The position numbers and the translations under genes were made by a program. From Bacillota bacterium (GTDB taxonomy: Bacteria; Bacillota; Clostridia; Lachnospirales; Lachnospiraceae): 15,525 bases of DNA. The stretch's first letter is position 1. Each line of letters starts with the position of its first letter. The DNA is taken from assembly GCA_023460575.1 (NCBI GenBank), contig JAEWPQ010000107.1, forward strand, positions 1-15,525. Reading direction: 5' to 3'. The notes under the pieces are model-generated. The model saw only the letters and a list, made by a program, of their open reading frames with translations. It was not told where the DNA came from and ran no database searches. Below are positions 1-7,285 of this stretch, piece by piece.

Positions 1-58
1 TAAAAAGGGAACGATGAGGTGCCTGCTGCATACCTTTTTTAACTGAATCACTTTTCAT
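1..58 (-). CDS. ilvD: Dihydroxy-acid dehydratase, N-terminal fragment (cut by window edge)
   Basis: Only the first 19 codons are present. They read MKSDSVKKGMQQAPHRSLF from an ATG at 58, which is the characteristic opening of dihydroxy-acid dehydratase (the APHRSL segment is strongly conserved). The enzyme is an Fe-S dehydratase that converts dihydroxy-acids to 2-keto acids in valine, isoleucine and (via ketoisovalerate) leucine synthesis. An AGGAG ribosome binding site lies at 69-73, 10 bases before the start. The gene follows leuB on the same strand after a gap of about 126 bases in which I see no terminator, so co-transcription is likely. The rest of the gene lies outside the window; the identification rests on the N-terminus and context. 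Confidence 0.85.
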   Translation of the reverse strand, partial: MKSDSVKKGMQQAPHRSLF

Positions 59-184
59 CTGCTGCACACTCCTTTTCTTTTTTCATAACTTTCTGATTAT
101 ATGGAAATCCGGGAGCGTATAAAATCAAATGTTTTATCCGCTTCCGGCGATTTTCATGTTTTAAATTGTTGTGTGGCCAATGGG

Positions 185-1270
185 CTAAATAATCCGTTCT
201 GCGATTAAATCACCCATTTCTGTTGTGGATACTTTTTTAAATCCATCAGAGTATATGTCTCCGGTCCGGTATCCTTCTTTTAACACCTGTTCCACCGCTG
301 CTTCCACCGCTGCTGCTTCCTTATCTAAATCAAAGGAATACCGAAGCATCATGGCTGCTGAAAGAATGGTTGCGATGGGATTTGCAATATTTTTTCCTGC
401 TATATCAGGAGCAGAACCGTGGCTTGGTTCATACATGCCGAATTTGCTTTCATTCATGCTGGCTGAGGAAAGCATTCCGATGGATCCTGTAATCATACTG
501 GCTTCATCAGATAATATGTCGCCGAACATGTTCTCGGTCAGAATCACGTCAAACTGTCCTGGATTCATCACCAGCTGCATGGCACAGTTGTCTACCAGCA
601 TATGGCTTAGCTTCACTTCCGGATAGTCCTGCGCCACCTCTTCCACCACTTTTCTCCAAAGTCTTGAAGAGTCCAGCACATTGGCCTTATCTACACTGAT
701 GACCTGCTTTTTCCGCTTCATGGCAATATCAAACGCTTTTATAGCGATTCTGCGGATCTCATTCTCATTGTAGGTAAGCGTATCCACTGCAGTCATCACA
801 CCGTCCACCTCTTTTGTGTAACGGTCTCCAAAATAGAGTCCGCCGGTGAGTTCCCGCATGATGATCATATCAAAGCCGTCTCCGATAATCTCTTTTTTTA
901 AAGGACATGCATCAGCCAGTTCTTTATAAAGATAGGCGGGACGGATATTAGCAAATAAATTAAGACCTTTACGGATGGACAACAGCCCCGCTTCAGGTCT
1001 CAGATTCGGTGCCACATCGTACCATTTTGAATTTCCTACATTCCCCCCGACTGCACCAAGGAGAACGGAGTCGCTTTTTTTTGCTGTTTTAAGTGCTTCG
1101 TCCGTTAATGGGACGCCGTAGGTATCAATGGATATCCCTCCCATTAAGACTTCTGTATACTCAAACAGGTGGTGATAAACCGTACCAACCTTATCTAATA
1201 TCTTTCTAGCCTCTCCAATGATTTCAGGCCCTATCCCGTCGCCAGGGATTACTGCAATGTTATAATTCAT
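185..1270 (-). CDS. leuB: 3-isopropylmalate dehydrogenase
   Basis: This 361-residue protein has the full length expected for LeuB, which oxidatively decarboxylates 3-isopropylmalate to 2-ketoisocaproate with NAD in cytosolic leucine synthesis. It opens with the family signature VIPGDGIGPEI (residues 8-18). The catalytic tyrosine is Y146 in ELTGGLYFGDR and the catalytic lysine K195 in VDKANVLD. Metal-binding aspartates are D227, D251 and D255 (MFGDILSDEAS). The NAD-binding stretch GSAPDIAGKNIANP covers 285-298 and argues for LeuB rather than isocitrate dehydrogenase. The ATG at 1270 is supported by AGGGAG 7 bases upstream. It precedes ilvD, giving a leuB-ilvD branched-chain amino acid operon. 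Nothing in the protein looks damaged. Confidence 0.96.
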   Translation of the reverse strand: MNYNIAVIPGDGIGPEIIGEARKILDKVGTVYHHLFEYTEVLMGGISIDTYGVPLTDEALKTAKKSDSVLLGAVGGNVGNSKWYDVAPNLRPEAGLLSIRKGLNLFANIRPAYLYKELADACPLKKEIIGDGFDMIIMRELTGGLYFGDRYTKEVDGVMTAVDTLTYNENEIRRIAIKAFDIAMKRKKQVISVDKANVLDSSRLWRKVVEEVAQDYPEVKLSHMLVDNCAMQLVMNPGQFDVILTENMFGDILSDEASMITGSIGMLSSASMNESKFGMYEPSHGSAPDIAGKNIANPIATILSAAMMLRYSFDLDKEAAAVEAAVEQVLKEGYRTGDIYSDGFKKVSTTEMGDLIAERII

Positions 1271-1318
1271 TTGTACTCTCCCTCTGTGTCACTGTAATCT
1301 GCTGATATATTTCTTCTC

Positions 1319-1347
1319 ATAATAGAACATTTGTCAGGATTTTTCAA
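1319..1347 (-). promoter_or_regulatory. Probable sigma-A promoter of leuB-ilvD
   Basis: On the minus strand a TTGAAA -35 hexamer (1347-1342) and a TATTAT -10 hexamer (1324-1319) are separated by exactly 17 bases, about 50 bases ahead of the leuB start. The leader between promoter and start is only about 45 bases. There is therefore no room for a T-box or peptide attenuator downstream of this promoter. Confidence 0.6.
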
Positions 1348-1420
1348 CTAAAATAAAATATTTTTACTGGAAAACATATATGAGAAAGGAATTGATACCA
1401 TAATTGACAGTTATGAAAGA

Positions 1421-1463
1421 AAAAAAAGCAGTTCCGGAATCACTCATCCTGAACTGCTTTTTT
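1421..1463 (-). terminator. Rho-independent terminator of the ABC exporter operon (bidirectional form)
   Basis: GCAGTTCCGGA (1428-1438) and TCCTGAACTGC (1447-1457) form an 11-bp stem with one mismatch and an 8-base loop. The stem is flanked by A7 on the left and T6 on the right. Read on the minus strand it follows the DUF4340 gene (stop at 1481) by about 18 bases and ends in a U tract, so it closes the exporter operon and separates it from leuB. Confidence 0.85.
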
Positions 1464-1480
1464 AGTATTTACTTATCCAT

Positions 1481-2464
1481 TTATTTACTTATTTCCCCAT
1501 TGACAGTCAGGCATTTATCAATCGATGCCTTTTCTATCTCATTAACAAAGGAAGAATTATCTGTCCGTGTATAATAACAGCTTGAGTCCTCGTTCAGGTT
1601 ACCTACAGACAGGGTAAATGCTTCATCCTTTCCATTCTTATTATAAGTATAGGTAATAACCGCAGAAGGCTGATCAAGGCCATAATCCTTTAACTCGGAA
1701 TCATCTACGTTATAATTTGGACAGCTCTTTACCTTCAGGCTGGTAAGAGAATCAGCCAGTACATTCAGAGGTGAATTATCCTCCACCTTATTCTCCTGGG
1801 AGTCCGCAGAGTCCTTATACCATTCAATGGTTCCTTTCTCATCATCCAGCTTTTTCTTAATAAAATATTTGCTGCTATCTCCCTTCGTCACAGTAATGCT
1901 TGTGACATCGGTTCCTGCAGCAGCTGGAAATTCTTCCAGAGCCATAAAGTCATCAAGACCGCTGTCTGTCTCCGTAAACAGGGAAGAGCTGATGAGATAA
2001 GGGGTATCCTCTCCCTGGACCGCAGCATAGTAATCTCCGTCCTCCGTTGCATTACCAAGAAGAATCACTGACTTTTTATTGTCTGCAGCGGTTACTGTAA
2101 CAGTACGGATCGGCTGATCCAGTCCATATGCGCCAAATCCGTCGCCTCCCTCCAGTTTTCTGACTGCCTCCAGCTTAGAGACAGTGGAGGCAATGCCATC
2201 CATCTTTTCCTGTTTCACAGGGAATTTATCATCCTGGTCATAGATCCATTTACCGTCTTTTTTTGTGAAGGAAAGTTCCTTCCCGTCCCGATCGTAAGAA
2301 ACTGACAAAACATCGGAAATGTCGGTCATAAAGACCTTGGAAGCCTCCTCTTTATTTTCAGCCGTTTTCTGGGAGCGGTCCATATACTGCCCCACTCCCA
2401 CATACACTGCACAGAGCACTGCCAGCGCGGCAGCTCCATATATCAGGCCGTTTTTTTTCTTCAT
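1481..2464 (-). CDS. DUF4340 domain membrane-anchored protein of a Gld-type ABC exporter operon
   Basis: The 327-residue protein starts MKKKNGLIYG and has one N-terminal hydrophobic segment (about residues 5-23), a probable signal anchor. A long extracytoplasmic part follows with two similar segments: each carries a YGLDQP motif, one roughly in the middle and one in the C-terminal third, before a short beta-type stretch. This repeated organisation and the neighbours fit DUF4340, a family of unknown biochemical function often placed next to GldG-like genes. The start at 2464 is preferred because AGAAGGAGG lies 7 bases upstream. An ATG two codons earlier (2470) is too close to that site, and farther upstream the frame runs into the preceding gene. 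The gap to the upstream gldG-like stop is 14 bases. Its partner is probably the GldG-like protein; the substrate is unknown. Confidence 0.8.
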   Translation of the reverse strand: MKKKNGLIYGAAALAVLCAVYVGVGQYMDRSQKTAENKEEASKVFMTDISDVLSVSYDRDGKELSFTKKDGKWIYDQDDKFPVKQEKMDGIASTVSKLEAVRKLEGGDGFGAYGLDQPIRTVTVTAADNKKSVILLGNATEDGDYYAAVQGEDTPYLISSSLFTETDSGLDDFMALEEFPAAAGTDVTSITVTKGDSSKYFIKKKLDDEKGTIEWYKDSADSQENKVEDNSPLNVLADSLTSLKVKSCPNYNVDDSELKDYGLDQPSAVITYTYNKNGKDEAFTLSVGNLNEDSSCYYTRTDNSSFVNEIEKASIDKCLTVNGEISK

Positions 2465-2478
2465 AATCATGCCTCCTT

Positions 2479-3849
2479 CTACAGACGCCTGCGCTTTAAC
2501 CAGATCATGAGTCCACAGCAAAGGGCTGCGGCAGGAATGATAAAGATAAACAGGATTCCCCACATGCCGCCATGTGTCACCGTATTGTAGGTCACTTCAA
2601 GACTCTTGGAAGGAATGGAAACATTGGCAACGTCATTAAAGTTGGAGGTTACTGCATTCATAAACAGGGTTAAATTGCTTAAATTGGTGAAGCTGGTATT
2701 TAAGCTTTCATCAATGAGTGAGGGCGTGGAAAAAACGGTCAGTCGGGCAGAACCCGTATCCAGTTTCTTTTCTGAAACAGCTCCCAGAATGTAGGTTCCA
2801 TTCTTCTGGGAATCCGGAGTAACAAGCATTCCTCCGTCACTGGTCTGCAAAAACGGGGTTACACTAATTCCCTCCGGGAGATCTTGAATCTGGGTCAATG
2901 CACCTGACTGGAGAACCAGTGCCGTGCTCTTTATATCCACACCGTTTGTCACTTCACTTCCGGACTCAATGGTTGGGAAAATGTAGTAAGGATTATTCTG
3001 ATAAAAGTTCTTGGTATCTGCAGCCATTCCATTTTCTAAGTTCAGGCCATATGCACTGATAATAGAAGTCAGGTTAGGACGCTCTTTCTCAGAATATCCG
3101 GCAAATATTAATACGTGTCCCCCTTTGTCTAAATAATCAGAAACCATGTTCTTCTCATCATTTGCAAGATCAGAAGCGGGAGCATTTATAAGAAGAAGTT
3201 CACAATCCTCAGGAATCTTTCCGTCTTTTAAGAGGTTAATGCTGGTAACCGTCAAATTGGATTTGCCCAGCATATCAGTTACGGTTTTTCCAAACGCAGC
3301 CTCTCCGTGTCCCTCTGTGACATAGATGGTTTTGGAAACATCACTGGTCACATGGGAAATGGCTCCTGTCAGCTGGCCCTCACCGTCAAACTCGGTTTCT
3401 TTTCCCTGTCCGTAATAGTAATAAGAGGATTCATCCATTTTAATGATATCGTTAAATGGAATGGACTGGGTTTTATTTGTGGCTTCGCAGCTTACAAACA
3501 GTGTACTGTCTGCCGCATTCAGTTTTTTAACCTGCTCCGGGTGAAGCACGGAATCCACCGTCTCTACTTTGATATGACTGGATAGATCTCCGTAACGTTT
3601 TACAAAGCTTGTGATCCGTTTATCCACGTTTGCCGGATCTCCCACCACGTAGATCGTCACATCCTTATCAAGTGCTTTCAACAGGTCACTGGTGGTCCCT
3701 CCCAGGGTGTAGATCTGGCTGCTGCTCATATCCCATTGCCGCACCTTTTCCGGAAGACGTCCCACAATCATATTGAGTATAATAACAGCAGCAATAACAA
3801 TCACAGAAAGAATTGCCGTATAGCCGCCTTTTTTTAATTTTCTGGTCAT
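2479..3849 (-). CDS. GldG-like ABC transporter auxiliary membrane protein
   Basis: About 456 residues: an N-terminal membrane segment (about 12-30), a large extracytoplasmic domain, and a C-terminal membrane segment (about 430-450) ending in the basic tail LKRRRL. The layout, and motifs such as the early SSSQIYTL and the later YVTEGHGE, fit the ABC-type auxiliary family related to GldG of Bacteroidetes gliding machinery. In Firmicutes it accompanies ABC-2 exporters and its role is not established. The start at 3849 is chosen because GGAGG (3856-3860) lies 6 bases upstream, overlapping the last base of the preceding stop codon. The ATG at 3855 directly abuts that site and is unlikely to be used. 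It is translationally linked to the permease upstream and the DUF4340 gene downstream. Confidence 0.8.
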   Translation of the reverse strand: MTRKLKKGGYTAILSVIVIAAVIILNMIVGRLPEKVRQWDMSSSQIYTLGGTTSDLLKALDKDVTIYVVGDPANVDKRITSFVKRYGDLSSHIKVETVDSVLHPEQVKKLNAADSTLFVSCEATNKTQSIPFNDIIKMDESSYYYYGQGKETEFDGEGQLTGAISHVTSDVSKTIYVTEGHGEAAFGKTVTDMLGKSNLTVTSINLLKDGKIPEDCELLLINAPASDLANDEKNMVSDYLDKGGHVLIFAGYSEKERPNLTSIISAYGLNLENGMAADTKNFYQNNPYYIFPTIESGSEVTNGVDIKSTALVLQSGALTQIQDLPEGISVTPFLQTSDGGMLVTPDSQKNGTYILGAVSEKKLDTGSARLTVFSTPSLIDESLNTSFTNLSNLTLFMNAVTSNFNDVANVSIPSKSLEVTYNTVTHGGMWGILFIFIIPAAALCCGLMIWLKRRRL

Positions 3850-3859
3850 TTCCATCCTC

Positions 3860-4726
3860 CTAACTCCATCTGCGTTTCTCTATGGACTGCACAGTCAAGA
3901 ATACCAACAGGAATATAATGCTGATATAGGAAACCAGACCGCCTGCATCAAAGATATAACGGTTAGCAAAGTTCTGGAATACGCCGGTGATTGCTACCTT
4001 CTCCATAACACTGGTCAGCGCCCGGTCAAACAGCCCTTTTTTGATTAAGTATAGTCCAGCCATAACAATAATTCCAACTGCCTCCAGAATCACCGCAAGC
4101 CCGTTGTGGCTGGTGATACGGTTGACAATTAATACGGCAAAAGACCAGAGAAGGAAAAAACCAATCAGAGACCCCAGCGCCGTTGTAGGTAAAAATCCCA
4201 CAAGATTGGGCCACAAAATCAGCAGCAGAATGATTCCAAAGGTGCCTACTGCCGCAATGATCTGACTCTCTGTCAGGGAAGATATAAACATTCCTATGGC
4301 AATATAAACACAGCCCAGTAAGAAAAATGCCAGAATTGCTGCATAATCTGCTATTAAATGGGCAGTTCCGTTTATCTTAATAATCAGCGGACAAAGGCAG
4401 GATAACAAAACCGGGACTGCGAATACGGTAACCATGGAAAGATATTTTCCAACAACTATTTTCCCTACAGAAACCGGAGATGTTAACAGCAGCTGATCGG
4501 TCTTTGTCTTTCTGTCATCAGCAAAGCTTCTCATGGTAAGAACCGGTATGCCGATCATGATAATTGTCACCATTCCCGATAAGGTATAGGAAAAATATGG
4601 ATACCCGCTCATCATGTTGTACGCCATGAAGTATATGCCGATGAACAGTACCATAAAGGCAATGAAAACATACCCGGTCATGGACTGGAAGTAAGATTTC
4701 AGCTCTCTTCTATAAATAGCAGCCAT
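3860..4726 (-). CDS. ABC-2 type exporter permease (GldF-like)
   Basis: This 288-residue integral membrane protein has about six hydrophobic segments, the first at residues 17-37 after the cytoplasmic lead MAAIYRRELKSYFQS. That start is typical of ABC-2 permeases, in which an amphipathic helix precedes TM1. The conserved TMRSFADDRKTKTDQLLLTSPVS stretch in the loop after TM2 is the coupling region seen in GldF/NosY-type permeases. It would form the membrane channel for the ATPase encoded just upstream; the start ATG overlaps the ATPase TAA by one base (TAATG at 4726), so translation is coupled. The substrate cannot be read from the sequence. The likeliest role is export or remodelling of a cell-envelope component. 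Confidence 0.88.
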   Translation of the reverse strand: MAAIYRRELKSYFQSMTGYVFIAFMVLFIGIYFMAYNMMSGYPYFSYTLSGMVTIIMIGIPVLTMRSFADDRKTKTDQLLLTSPVSVGKIVVGKYLSMVTVFAVPVLLSCLCPLIIKINGTAHLIADYAAILAFFLLGCVYIAIGMFISSLTESQIIAAVGTFGIILLLILWPNLVGFLPTTALGSLIGFFLLWSFAVLIVNRITSHNGLAVILEAVGIIVMAGLYLIKKGLFDRALTSVMEKVAITGVFQNFANRYIFDAGGLVSYISIIFLLVFLTVQSIEKRRWS

Positions 4727-5718
4727 TATATTTCCTCCTCTTCCTGGGTTTCTATTCCCATATCTCCGGACTCGGCATCTGCAGTCAGCTCTAAGAATAC
4801 TTCTTCCAATGATGCCTTATTTGCATGCATGGAAAGAATGGGGATTCTGTTATCTGCAAACGCAAAGAAGATGATTTCCCTGATATCTGCTCCGCCTTCC
4901 CCTGTACCGGTCATACGGAAGGTCACCTTTTTCACCGGCTCTTCGCCGCTCTCCTTAATGCTCACGTCTGCTGTCTGTGGGATCGTGTCAAGAATCTCAC
5001 GGATTTCTTCCTCCTCACCTTTCACCAGAAGCTCCATTCCGGAAGCATCTGCCATCTGGCGCTCTAAGTTTTCCGGTGTATCGCTGGCAATCAGACGTCC
5101 CCGGTCTATAATCAGCACATGGTCACAGACTGCACTGACTTCTGATAGAATGTGAGAGCTTAAAATAACGGTATGGTTTTTTCCCAGTTCTCTTATGGTA
5201 TCACGAATCTCAATGATCTGCTTTGGATCAAGTCCCACAGTGGGTTCATCTAAAATAATCACCGGCGGGAATCCCAGTACTGCCTGGGCAAGCCCTACTC
5301 TCTGTCTGTAGCCCTTGGAGAGGTTACGGATCAGGCGTCCGCTTACATCTGTAAGCTTTGCTAAGTTCATCACCTTAAGGACTTCCTCTTCCCTGTCCTT
5401 TTTCGGTATTTTCTTTAATTCCGCTGCAAAATCAAGCTGCTCCCTGACCGTCATATCCACATAAAGAGGCGGTAGCTCCGGCAGATATCCAATACACCTT
5501 TTGGCTTCCTCCGGATCCTCTAAAATGTTATGACCATTAATCCACACATCCCCTTCGGTAGCACCTATGTAACCAGTTATAATATTCATTGTGGTGGACT
5601 TTCCTGCTCCATTGGGTCCCAGGAAACCATAGATCCTGCCATCCTCAATGGTAAAGTTTAAATGATCCACAGCCAGATGCCCGCCGTAATCTTTTACCAG
5701 GTTTTTGACTTCAATCAA
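4726..5718 (-). CDS. ABC transporter ATP-binding protein (GldA-like)
   Basis: This 330-residue ATPase energises the neighbouring permease. Walker A is GPNGAGKST (34-42), the signature is LSKGYRQRV (133-141), Walker B is VIILDEP (153-159), followed by GLD (162-164) and the switch histidine H189 in LSSHIL. The Q-loop region reads IGYLPELPPLY, with Glu where Gln is often found, as is common in the GldA/NosF/CcmA-like branch. A roughly 110-residue C-terminal extension (after 220) ends in an acidic tail. The start is TTG at 5718, supported by AGGAGG 8 bases upstream and by the family's usual N-terminus (IEVKNLVKDYGG). It heads the four-gene operon. Confidence 0.93.
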   Translation of the reverse strand: MIEVKNLVKDYGGHLAVDHLNFTIEDGRIYGFLGPNGAGKSTTMNIITGYIGATEGDVWINGHNILEDPEEAKRCIGYLPELPPLYVDMTVREQLDFAAELKKIPKKDREEEVLKVMNLAKLTDVSGRLIRNLSKGYRQRVGLAQAVLGFPPVIILDEPTVGLDPKQIIEIRDTIRELGKNHTVILSSHILSEVSAVCDHVLIIDRGRLIASDTPENLERQMADASGMELLVKGEEEEIREILDTIPQTADVSIKESGEEPVKKVTFRMTGTGEGGADIREIIFFAFADNRIPILSMHANKASLEEVFLELTADAESGDMGIETQEEEEI

Positions 5719-5775
5719 CTCTCTCTCCTCCTGTTCTTTTTCACATAATCGTGTCCTTACTTAGGGTAAAAGGGA

Positions 5776-5816
5776 ATTGTGAAAATTGTGTGATTTAACT
5801 TTGTTTATTGTGTGAT
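5776..5816. promoter_or_regulatory. Direct repeats upstream of the ABC exporter operon, possible operator
   Basis: The 10-base word ATTGTGTGAT occurs perfectly at 5785-5794 and 5807-5816, a 22-base period (two helical turns). A partial copy, ATTGTG, occurs at 5776-5781. They lie 60-100 bases ahead of the TTG start at 5718, where a promoter and operator would be expected. No confident -35/-10 pair was found. Binding by a response regulator or similar protein is inferred from spacing only. Confidence 0.35.
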
Positions 5817-5853
5817 AAAAGTATGAATTATTTCGACAGGAGAAAAGACAGGA

Positions 5854-5884
5854 GCAGTCTGGGACATCCTGCGCCCCAGACTGC
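5854..5884 (-). terminator. Probable terminator of the merR-glycosylase transcript
   Basis: GCAGTCTGGG (5854-5863) pairs perfectly with CCCAGACTGC (5875-5884) around an 11-base loop. On the minus strand it begins about 19 bases after the glycosylase stop (5903) and is followed by a T-rich but interrupted tail (TCCTGTCTTTTCTCC). A real stem with an imperfect U tract. Confidence 0.6.
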
Positions 5885-5902
5885 CAGTTATAATCAGAAG
5901 AT

Positions 5903-6763
5903 TTATTCAGCCGCTAACCGGTTGATTTTGTGGTAAAACATATATTGCTGCAAAATACCTGCACAGCCCTCATACCTCTTAAGCGGAAAGCCGTCCGGAT
6001 AATATGTGGTAAGGATCTGCTTTACATGAGTATCCACAGGGAACGCTCCCACGTGGTGGAGTCCAAAAAGGCAGACACAATCCGCTACCTTCTTCCCGAT
6101 TCCCAGCTGCTTAAGCAGCGCAGCGTGAGCACTTTCATAATCCGCTTCCTTTAAACCGGCAAGCCACTTCTTTCCCTCCGGCCCGCTGCAGCCCTCCGCA
6201 ATGGAAAGAATATACTTATCCCGGTATCCCAGCCCCAGGCCAGAAAGACCGCTAAGACCTGCCGACGCAATGGACTCCGGTGAAGGAAAAGTCATATAGC
6301 TTTTAAAAACCTCTTCCCACGTTCCGTCAGAAGACAGCACCAGGCCTTTTCCCGTCTTCTCCATTCCGAATCTCTGGCAGAGTTCTTTTACACTGCCCTT
6401 AATCCGGGGGATATTGTTATTCTGGGATATTATAAATGTGACCAGCATCTCCCATAAATCCTGGCGTAAAATTCTTACTCCCCAGCCGCACCTGATGGCC
6501 TCCCTCAAGTAAGAATCCTCCGATGGCACCCGTTTTTTATATCCGGCATAATCCACTTCCAGGTCAAGATAATGAGACCATATCGTTTGAAACGCTTCCT
6601 CTTCACAGGAAAAAAGGAATTCTCCCTCTTCCCTCACTGCTTCTATGTATTCTGCCCCGGCTGTGACAGACCAGACACCCTGTTCCAGCTCTTTCATGCG
6701 GAAGCATTGCCCGGACTTCGCAATCTGCCCCAGGTCCATATCGGTAATCTTAATCCGGTACAT
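5903..6763 (-). CDS. ogg: 8-oxoguanine DNA glycosylase/AP lyase (OGG1 family)
   Basis: The 286-residue enzyme matches the OGG1 family, which excises 8-oxoguanine from DNA and nicks the abasic site. The N-terminal domain carries GQCFRM (18-23). SQNNNIPRI (113-121) matches the conserved asparagine segment of OGG1. The helix-hairpin-helix GIGKKVADC (221-229) supplies the catalytic lysine K225, and PVDTHV supplies the catalytic aspartate D244. The length is normal for bacterial members. I place the start at ATG 6763, with GGAG 9 bases upstream and an N-terminus like that of relatives. GTG 6784 and ATG 6778 are in frame but have poor ribosome sites. It overlaps the end of the MerR gene by 14 bases, so the two are surely co-translated. 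Being in a MerR operon next to carbonyl reductases suggests a stress-response role. Substrate preference (8-oxoG against other lesions) is inferred. Confidence 0.88.
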   Translation of the reverse strand: MYRIKITDMDLGQIAKSGQCFRMKELEQGVWSVTAGAEYIEAVREEGEFLFSCEEEAFQTIWSHYLDLEVDYAGYKKRVPSEDSYLREAIRCGWGVRILRQDLWEMLVTFIISQNNNIPRIKGSVKELCQRFGMEKTGKGLVLSSDGTWEEVFKSYMTFPSPESIASAGLSGLSGLGLGYRDKYILSIAEGCSGPEGKKWLAGLKEADYESAHAALLKQLGIGKKVADCVCLFGLHHVGAFPVDTHVKQILTTYYPDGFPLKRYEGCAGILQQYMFYHKINRLAAE

Positions 6764-7160
6764 GGCTGACTGCTCCATTCTCACTGCTTCCAGCTAAATA
6801 TTTCTCGTACTGGTCAGTAAAATACTTTATCTTATGGTCCACTTTACATAAGTATTTCTGCATTCCGGCGATCTGGTCCTCCACATCCTTTTTATGGGTT
6901 TCCAGCATGGAACAGCGTTCTTTTAATGTCTCTTTTCCCTGTAAGCTCAGTTCCACAAATTCCCGGATCTGTTTGATAGCCATTCCTGTATTCTTCAGAC
7001 AGCAGATTAAAGAAAGCCACTCCAAGTCCTCCTCCGAATAACGGCGGATTCCGCTTTCACTCCTGTCCACGAATGGAAGAAGCCCTTCCCGTTCATAATA
7101 CCGAAGAACGTGGGGCTTTAAGTTTGTCTTTTCTGATACCTGTTTTATCGTATAATTCAT
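6750..7160 (-). CDS. MerR-family transcriptional regulator
   Basis: The 136-residue protein has an N-terminal MerR winged helix: MNYTIKQVSEKTNLKPHVLRYYEREGLLP matches the canonical helix-turn-helix with RYYE, followed by the wing GIRRYSEEDL (about 37-46). A coiled-coil dimerisation helix spans about 78-115. No cysteine pattern for metal binding is seen; the few cysteines (in LICCLKN, ERCSM, KYLCKV) could be thiol-reactive, as in AdhR/NmlR-type aldehyde sensors, but this is inference. The ATG at 7160 has AGGA about 7 bases upstream. It is divergent from the aldo/keto reductase, with a MerR-type promoter between them, so it probably activates the reductase-dehydrogenase pair and perhaps itself. 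The C-terminus overlaps the glycosylase gene. Confidence 0.92.
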   Translation of the reverse strand: MNYTIKQVSEKTNLKPHVLRYYEREGLLPFVDRSESGIRRYSEEDLEWLSLICCLKNTGMAIKQIREFVELSLQGKETLKERCSMLETHKKDVEDQIAGMQKYLCKVDHKIKYFTDQYEKYLAGSSENGAVSHVPD

Positions 7161-7176
7161 TTTTATCCTGTTCCGG

Positions 7177-7192
7177 CAGATTTTCCAATCTG
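7177..7192. repeat. Small inverted repeat in the merR leader
   Basis: CAGATT (7177-7182) and AATCTG (7187-7192) form a perfect 6-bp inverted repeat around TTCC, between the merR start and the divergent promoter. It could be a weak hairpin in the merR mRNA or a protein site; the purpose is unknown. Confidence 0.35.
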
Positions 7193-7196
7193 TCTC

Positions 7197-7227
7197 TTGA
7201 CTTAAAGTTAACGTTAAGGTTTACAAT
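7197..7227 (+). promoter_or_regulatory. MerR-type promoter and operator of the reductase-dehydrogenase operon
   Basis: A TTGACT -35 (7197-7202) and a TACAAT -10 (7222-7227) are separated by 19 bases, the over-long spacer typical of MerR-activated promoters. A near-perfect dyad, CTTAAAGTTAACGTTAAG (7201-7218, one mismatched pair), sits between the two hexamers and is centred on the GTTAAC palindrome, where a MerR dimer twists DNA to bring the elements into register. It lies about 60 bases before the reductase start. The divergent regulator at 7160 is the obvious ligand. Confidence 0.82.
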
Positions 7228-7244
7228 ACTAACTATACAATAGT

Positions 7245-7260
7245 TTGATCCGGTGATCAA
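7245..7260. repeat. Inverted repeat in the aldo/keto reductase leader
   Basis: TTGATC (7245-7250) and GATCAA (7255-7260) are a perfect 6-bp inverted repeat around CGGT, downstream of the expected transcription start (about 7234) and 13 bases ahead of the ribosome binding site. It could be a short leader hairpin or an extra operator; no function can be assigned. Confidence 0.35.
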
Positions 7261-7285
7261 GCAAAATCAATAAGGAGGAACCTGA

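Noticed and set aside
225..626. Open frame of 133 codons on the plus strand inside leuB
   Set aside because: Antisense shadow of a clearly conserved leuB; its translation has no recognisable motifs and no ribosome site.
2470..2563. Longer N-terminus for the DUF4340 protein (starts at 2563 or 2470)
   Set aside because: It would overlap the GldG-like gene by up to 85 bases and add a non-homologous lead before the signal anchor; AGAAGGAGG is spaced for 2464.
5734..5850. A specific -35/-10 promoter for the ABC exporter operon
   Set aside because: The sequence is AT-rich, but no hexamer pair with acceptable spacing stood out, so only the direct repeats are reported.
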